Positions 59,418 through 64,000 of a DNA stretch of 64,000 nucleotides are shown piece after piece. The position numbers were made by a program, and so were the translations under genes. The notes beneath the pieces were generated by a model. The model was not told the DNA's origin. It ran no database searches and was given only the letters and a program-made list of their open reading frames with translations. Source of the DNA: Augochlora pura (taxonomy: Eukaryota; Arthropoda; Insecta; Hymenoptera; Halictidae); NCBI RefSeq assembly GCF_028453695.1, contig NC_135781.1:22009640-22073639 (forward strand). Direction: 5' to 3'. Position 1 is the stretch's first letter. Each line of letters opens with the position of its first letter.

Positions 59418-59647
59418 TGTTGCGAGCACCCATTATATGGCCAGCGCCAACTTCGTTCCTTGTGGTGTTGAGGATAAAGAAGGGTTAGCTGGCTGACCGT
59501 CTTCGGGAAAGAAGAGAGTCGTTATTGATCTGTCATAACGAACGTTTTGACATTTGTGAACGATTTGTAATATTTGTGTAAACCTGAATAAAGTACTGAG
59601 AATGGTCAGAGGAAGACTGAAAACGAATGGCACGGCGGAGCGCAACA
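59418..59647. mobile_element. Solo LTR of a retrotransposon, 230 bp
   Basis: Begins TGTTGC and ends GCAACA, a perfect 6-base inverted repeat with the canonical TG..CA ends. It is flanked by ATAT on both sides (59414-59417 and 59648-59651), a 4-bp target duplication. Inside, CTGAATAAAGTACTGAGAA holds a polyadenylation signal (AATAAA near 59588), as an LTR should. No internal gag/pol or second LTR is nearby, so it is a recombined solo LTR. The size and 4-bp duplication fit Ty3/Gypsy-type elements; the clade cannot be fixed. The 116-codon minus-strand frame through it is incidental. Confidence 0.8.
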
Positions 59648-60400
59648 ATATATTACTTAAACATATTAGTCCACGGAATCTACAGCGCGACACGAAATGG
59701 TAAAAAGGTTCTAAAAGTCCTAAAACGGTTAGTAAGTCTGTGTTAGTCTGAAATATTTTCTCCGTCGGTAACTTCGGCAACAAATTTCAGTGTTTTGCCA
59801 CTGCACGTAATGGCGCTATTTTCATATTTTTGCAACAAATGATTTGTGCCGTTGATTATATGGTGTTTTATAGGAAAGCCGGTACGGAACATTCGCTATA
59901 CAGTTAACATTTGGTATCCTTTATTGTTTAAAGAATAAATCGTTTTTTCGAAATGGTAAGACTGTAAAAGACTCCCCTGCAGATTATTGTAGTTTCAAAA
60001 CGTTTCCTAATCGCTTAAACGATCAAATTTCACTTTCTTTTCCACAGTTATTTTATCGTTATATTCAGTTCTCTAATATCATCTCTTTTAAAGCTTTTCT
60101 TAATGTCGTGTCTCTAGATTATCGTGAATTTTGTTATTAACGGTTTCCTGATTCAAAAATATTTTTAACTTCTAGAGAAACTAGATAGATTATAATAAGA
60201 ACGTGTCATTGAATAGCTGCGATTGCTGGGGGCCACCGTGATGATCAAAATCTGTAAATCAATTCATCGAAGATTTTGAAGTTGTTTTCGATAGGAAGAT
60301 TGCTATAAGAAACGTGGATGTATATCCATGTATGTTATAAAAGGCGGTTAATAAGCGTGGAAAGGAGAGAACAAGCAGAGAATTACAGCACGGTATCGGA
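59648..60400. other. Intergenic DNA, no gene seen
   Basis: AT-rich sequence between the solo LTR and a GC-rich island. Nothing recognisable. Confidence 0.35.
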
Positions 60401-62420
60401 AGGCAGGATCGTGCCGACATCGCAAAAAGCGGATGACGCCGGTATTTTTAATGGGAAGCCGAAGGCGAGTTGAATAGAACAAGCTTTCGGGGAGTGAAGC
60501 GACACTCAGTTTCTTTGATCAATAATGAAAGTTCTCTCCATCTCGGTTTCGCGTTCTTCTCCCATTTCACCGTCTCCTTTGGCCCGGAGCTATTGGCTCG
60601 CTTTTTCTCCTCCTTCATCCTTGCTTGGTCTCTATTTTATCTTATACATTTTTAACCCTTATCCCGGGTCCCTCGCGGGGAGGATGAGCGCGCGGTCGTT
60701 CACGACGGCTCAAAGCGAAAGCCAAGTTCTAACAAGCCTCGAACTGCGAGCACCCAAGGCTCCTCTGTCTCTCTCTCTTAAATAATCCACTCCTCGATCC
60801 ATTCGCACGAAAGCCTTTTTGTAGGAGGCTCCGATAGCCCCTGTCCTTGGGGAAGAGGATCTCAAAGAATTTCAAGCTTTCAGTGGACTTCCCTTCCGTC
60901 CGGACGAGCCGGGAGTTTGTACATCGAGTATTTCTTCTAACATTCGACATTCTTCGAATTCGAATTACAATTATTAATTAAAACGGCCGTAAGGAAGGAC
61001 AATAAGATGCGAGGTTATTTGGTTATCCTACAACTATTAATTCTTATCAAATACTCCATCGAGAGCATGTTGCCATAGTTAAGAACTGGAGGATGATTAC
61101 TGAATTTGATTCGGCTTCTACGTTGGATCTAGTTTGCACCATATAGTCAATTAATTTAAGGAAATATTTATCTTTCTGAAATGACATGTCAGAGTTGAAG
61201 TATAATTCACTGACTTTATCAATAGTATTGTAAATATAACCTAGGAGTAGCTCTAAAATCGACAGCTATCCATTAAAAGCATTTTTATCTTACGAATGTT
61301 TTGGTCACGGCAACGAAATTGTATCGCGCCCTTCTTCCACGACCTGTCGAAGACCAAATTTTTATGGATTTGCATTTACAATGCAGGATTCTCCTAAGAC
61401 ATTTCCTTTGAGGTGGGTAAGAGTAGAAGCAGCGCCCTTGTCTTCATTGACCTAATAAAAAGTCCCGAAAAGATCGGCGTGGCTGGGCACCGGCATCGGC
61501 TTCTGGTTTCTTTACAGTTCCGTTGAACGCCCTTGTTTGCGACGGTGTACGCTGCGCGGACCGTCGAGCGCGGGGGATGGATTGGTGTCCTCGCGTAGGA
61601 TACCAGGGCGCTAAACAAACCGTGCATACGGGGAACGAGAAGGAAGACGAGGGAGGACTCGCACAAAGCGTCAGAGGAACGGCGAAGGGGGGCGGTAGGG
61701 CGTAGAATAATGCTTAACAAGCCGACTTGAAAGGACGGCCGCCATTTTGAGTCAATACTTGAAAGTCTTTGCTCATTAAGAATATTTTACGTCTCCTTCC
61801 TTCAATGGAATCACCATCCTCCTCGCAACACCCCCTTCCGCCGGTTGCCCTTCCTTTTTCTCTACTTTTTCGCTTTCTCTCTCTCCTCCCCTTTCTCCTG
61901 TCATTCTAGGTCCACCCTCGAAGGGGGTGGTTGCACCCTTGAAGATGGAAGTTATTTACACGGCAGTCGGAGCCACCTTCCACCATCGCAACCCCGTAAC
62001 CATTCCCTCGCCGCCTCCTCCGCCCCGCTGGCTCTATCGGCCTTCCCTTTCGTTCAAGACGCATCCACGCTGCTGCCCCACCATCCCACCCCACCTCGGG
62101 GCTCTCACCCTCTTCTTCAACGTCGTTGCTGCTCCACCATAGACTCCGCCGATAGCCAGCGCAATCCCTGCCGAGGGCAGAAAATTCCGACTTCGCCGTG
62201 GAACCACCCTCTTTCAACCCCCTGTCCAACCCCCTCGCTCCCAGCTCGTAATCATAGTCCCATTTCGCGGCGTTTTTCCTAATTCCTACCCAATTTCGCT
62301 TTTAGCATTTCAATTTATGCCCGCGAACCGATTTGCCAGACGTGTCAGCATCCCTCTGCCGTAGGTTCGAATCGATTCACGATTTTTAGCTTGCTGTTCG
62401 CGTCTTTCTGTACAACGAGA
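60400..62420. other. GC-rich island, coding content not supported
   Basis: About 2 kb with high GC and CpG, in two lobes (60400-60960 and 61300-62420), with polypyrimidine tracts at 61796-61905. Several frames are open on both strands simply because stop codons are rare at this composition; their translations are Ser/Pro/Arg-rich without motifs. The overlapping frames at 61845-62282 and 61906-62229 contradict one another. It most likely holds promoter or untranslated exons of a gene lying mainly outside the window. Confidence 0.35.
61738..61748 (-). promoter_or_regulatory. YY1/PHO-type promoter element
   Basis: Minus-strand AAAATGGCGGC matches AANATGGCGGC exactly. Such sites are oriented with transcription and sit just inside the start of many metazoan messages, suggesting a minus-strand transcript beginning near here. 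A minus-strand frame of 108 codons starts at 61720, but its protein is not convincing. Confidence 0.35.
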
Positions 62421-64000
62421 TTGTAAGTCGGTACTAATTCTGGCATGAAGATGTAACTCCATGAAAGTTGATCAAAGATGAATGCATATGCTTAATTCAT
62501 CTATGCGAATTTTTCAATTTTACTGTACTACTCTAGCTCAAATGGCAGTTATTTCTGTTATTACAGCATTATAGTATTGCTACTATTACAAGCACCACCT
62601 ACTGATGTTAAACTGACGTTCTTCCATGATTATCCCTTGTCAGTGTTATTTTTAATGCTACTTTTATATTTAACATATTTATTATATCTAGTGTTAAAAA
62701 GATATTCTATATTTACATGGTATATAGGACATGCTGTTCTGAGTAAAAAAACCTTAGTAAACATAGGTCAAAAGGTCAATTGTTTCTGAGACATTAACAC
62801 TTTTGTTTGTAGCATCATGATTCACTTACTCGCATCCATCGCTTATTTCAATATTTATAATTCGCGTTCCAAATGCTCTTATTAAATTTCTACAATTTCA
62901 ATTCGTGCCCCCATTCTGTTCCACGAATAGTACACAGTTATTATGAATCATTGCAAACAATATTTATATCTTAAAAATGGTTAACCTTCCGAAATAAGTT
63001 TCCTAATGCTTTTTTTACGAATTATTATTTTTTACGAATAACACTTTACGAATTCGTTCGACATTCCTTTAGTTGATTTAACTTCATTTACCCAGCATAA
63101 TGGTATCGGTAAATTACGGGATTCGCAATTACGAAAAAAAACTAGTCGCAAGATTACATAACCAAAAGAAGGATTGGCTAAGAATTTTCAGAACAAAAAA
63201 CTATTATTAACACATCAGAAACTTCTTGGAAAAAGGGTGGAGAAATGAATGCTGGAGAAGTTATAAGACAGTTGCAACATTTTTAATCAAGAAATCGTGT
63301 AAGAAGTCGAAAAATGAGACTTGTATCTCTACGATCCATAAATATTGATCGAGTTAGTATTCGCAAAGACATTATTCTTTTGAGACATCGATACGTGAGA
63401 TGACGTTCTGAAGAGGATATGATATTACAGCACATTTCCTTTCATTCATACATTTTAAGCTTTTGTACACTACTGTGCATCTCTGAACAGAATTTTGGCT
63501 GTGATTCCTTTCCTCAAAGTTCAAAACATGTTGAATCGTATTTATACAATAACAAGTTAGACGCGTAGTGAAGATTTCATGTAAACTCTACTAAATATGA
63601 GTATTATTTAATTTCTTCTACATCGAAGTAAAAATAAATTCTTCTGTTATCAAAGTATAGAAACGAAGATAAATAAAGACAATTCAGGAAACAAAAATTG
63701 TCTGGTCCTATTGGGAAAATTATTAAGTACGAATAAGTGCTAATCGTCACAGCGTGAAAGCAGCGGTAGTGCAAGGGGTTAAGAGAGAACCACGTGTGAC
63801 CATCTTTACACAATACATGGAAAGTTGGAGATCGCACATCCGTTCCCGGTACTCATCGATGACACCTTCATTGCAGGAGAACCTCAATTGACACCCTGCC
63901 AGAAAATTTTGATCCACTTGCAAATATTCCTCCAATAAACTGACATTATAGATTTACCAAGAGATTTGTTTGGGACCACCAGCGAATTCAGAAAAAGGAA
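62421..64000. other. AT-rich right edge, no gene seen
   Basis: Open frames at 62577-62789 (plus, hydrophobic) and 63604-63935 (minus) have no start context, splice or motif support. A GC-richer patch at 63750-63900 could be a repeat fragment or an exon of a gene beyond the window. Confidence 0.3.

Noticed and set aside
61845..62282. Overlapping frames on both strands in the GC-rich island
   Set aside because: Ser/Pro/His-rich or Arg/Gly-rich translations explained by polypyrimidine composition; mutually exclusive and motif-free.

Overview
The window reads as nuclear DNA of an insect, most likely a hymenopteran such as a bee. This is inferred from the strong AT bias with GC-rich islands at first exons, short introns with GT..AG borders, and clear animal orthologues. 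Species cannot be told from the sequence. No prokaryotic operon, CRISPR array, rRNA or supportable tRNA was found.

Left part (1-21.7 kb) is gene-dense. It holds the 3' end of an unidentified coiled-coil gene (+, ends 351), convergent with mitochondrial enoyl-CoA delta-isomerase ECI1 (-, 549-1728). A ~1.9 kb palindromic-ended DNA transposon copy (2335-4213) lies before a 22-exon CARMIL gene (+, 5021-12248/12381). CARMIL has a PH domain, leucine-rich repeats, and CPI and CSI capping-protein motifs, and its last exon is tandemly duplicated. A RAB5IF/OPTI-type ER membrane protein (+, 15823-16454) faces the KEOPS kinase BUD32/TP53RK (-, 17490-18957). BUD32 is head-to-head with a MADF-BESS regulator (+, 19485-21393).

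Middle part (24-53 kb) is mostly one large gene, the Rab11 effector nuclear fallout (nuf, Rab11-FIP3/4 class). Its upstream coding exons lie at 31.4, 34.7 and 39.4 kb, and the coiled-coil/Rab11-binding exons at 51.6-52.9 kb. A second, in-phase N-terminal exon with an Asp-rich repeat lies at 49.4 kb behind a TATA-containing GC island. The introns hold a degenerate ~90-bp tandem repeat array (31.9-33.5 kb), TA-flanked MITE candidates, a Tc1 transposase fossil, a probable nested single-pass membrane protein gene (41.8-45.3 kb) and a 45-residue transmembrane microprotein ORF (46.9 kb).

Right part (53-64 kb) has a second copy of the palindromic-ended element (55594-57536), a THAP zinc-finger gene (-, 57675-58563) with an upstream CRE, and a 230-bp solo LTR with 4-bp target duplication. 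A GC-rich island at 60.4-62.4 kb carries a YY1/PHO-type site, but no protein-coding gene could be supported there.

Gene models come from reading frames, splice-site phases and family knowledge only. No alignment or transcript data were available.
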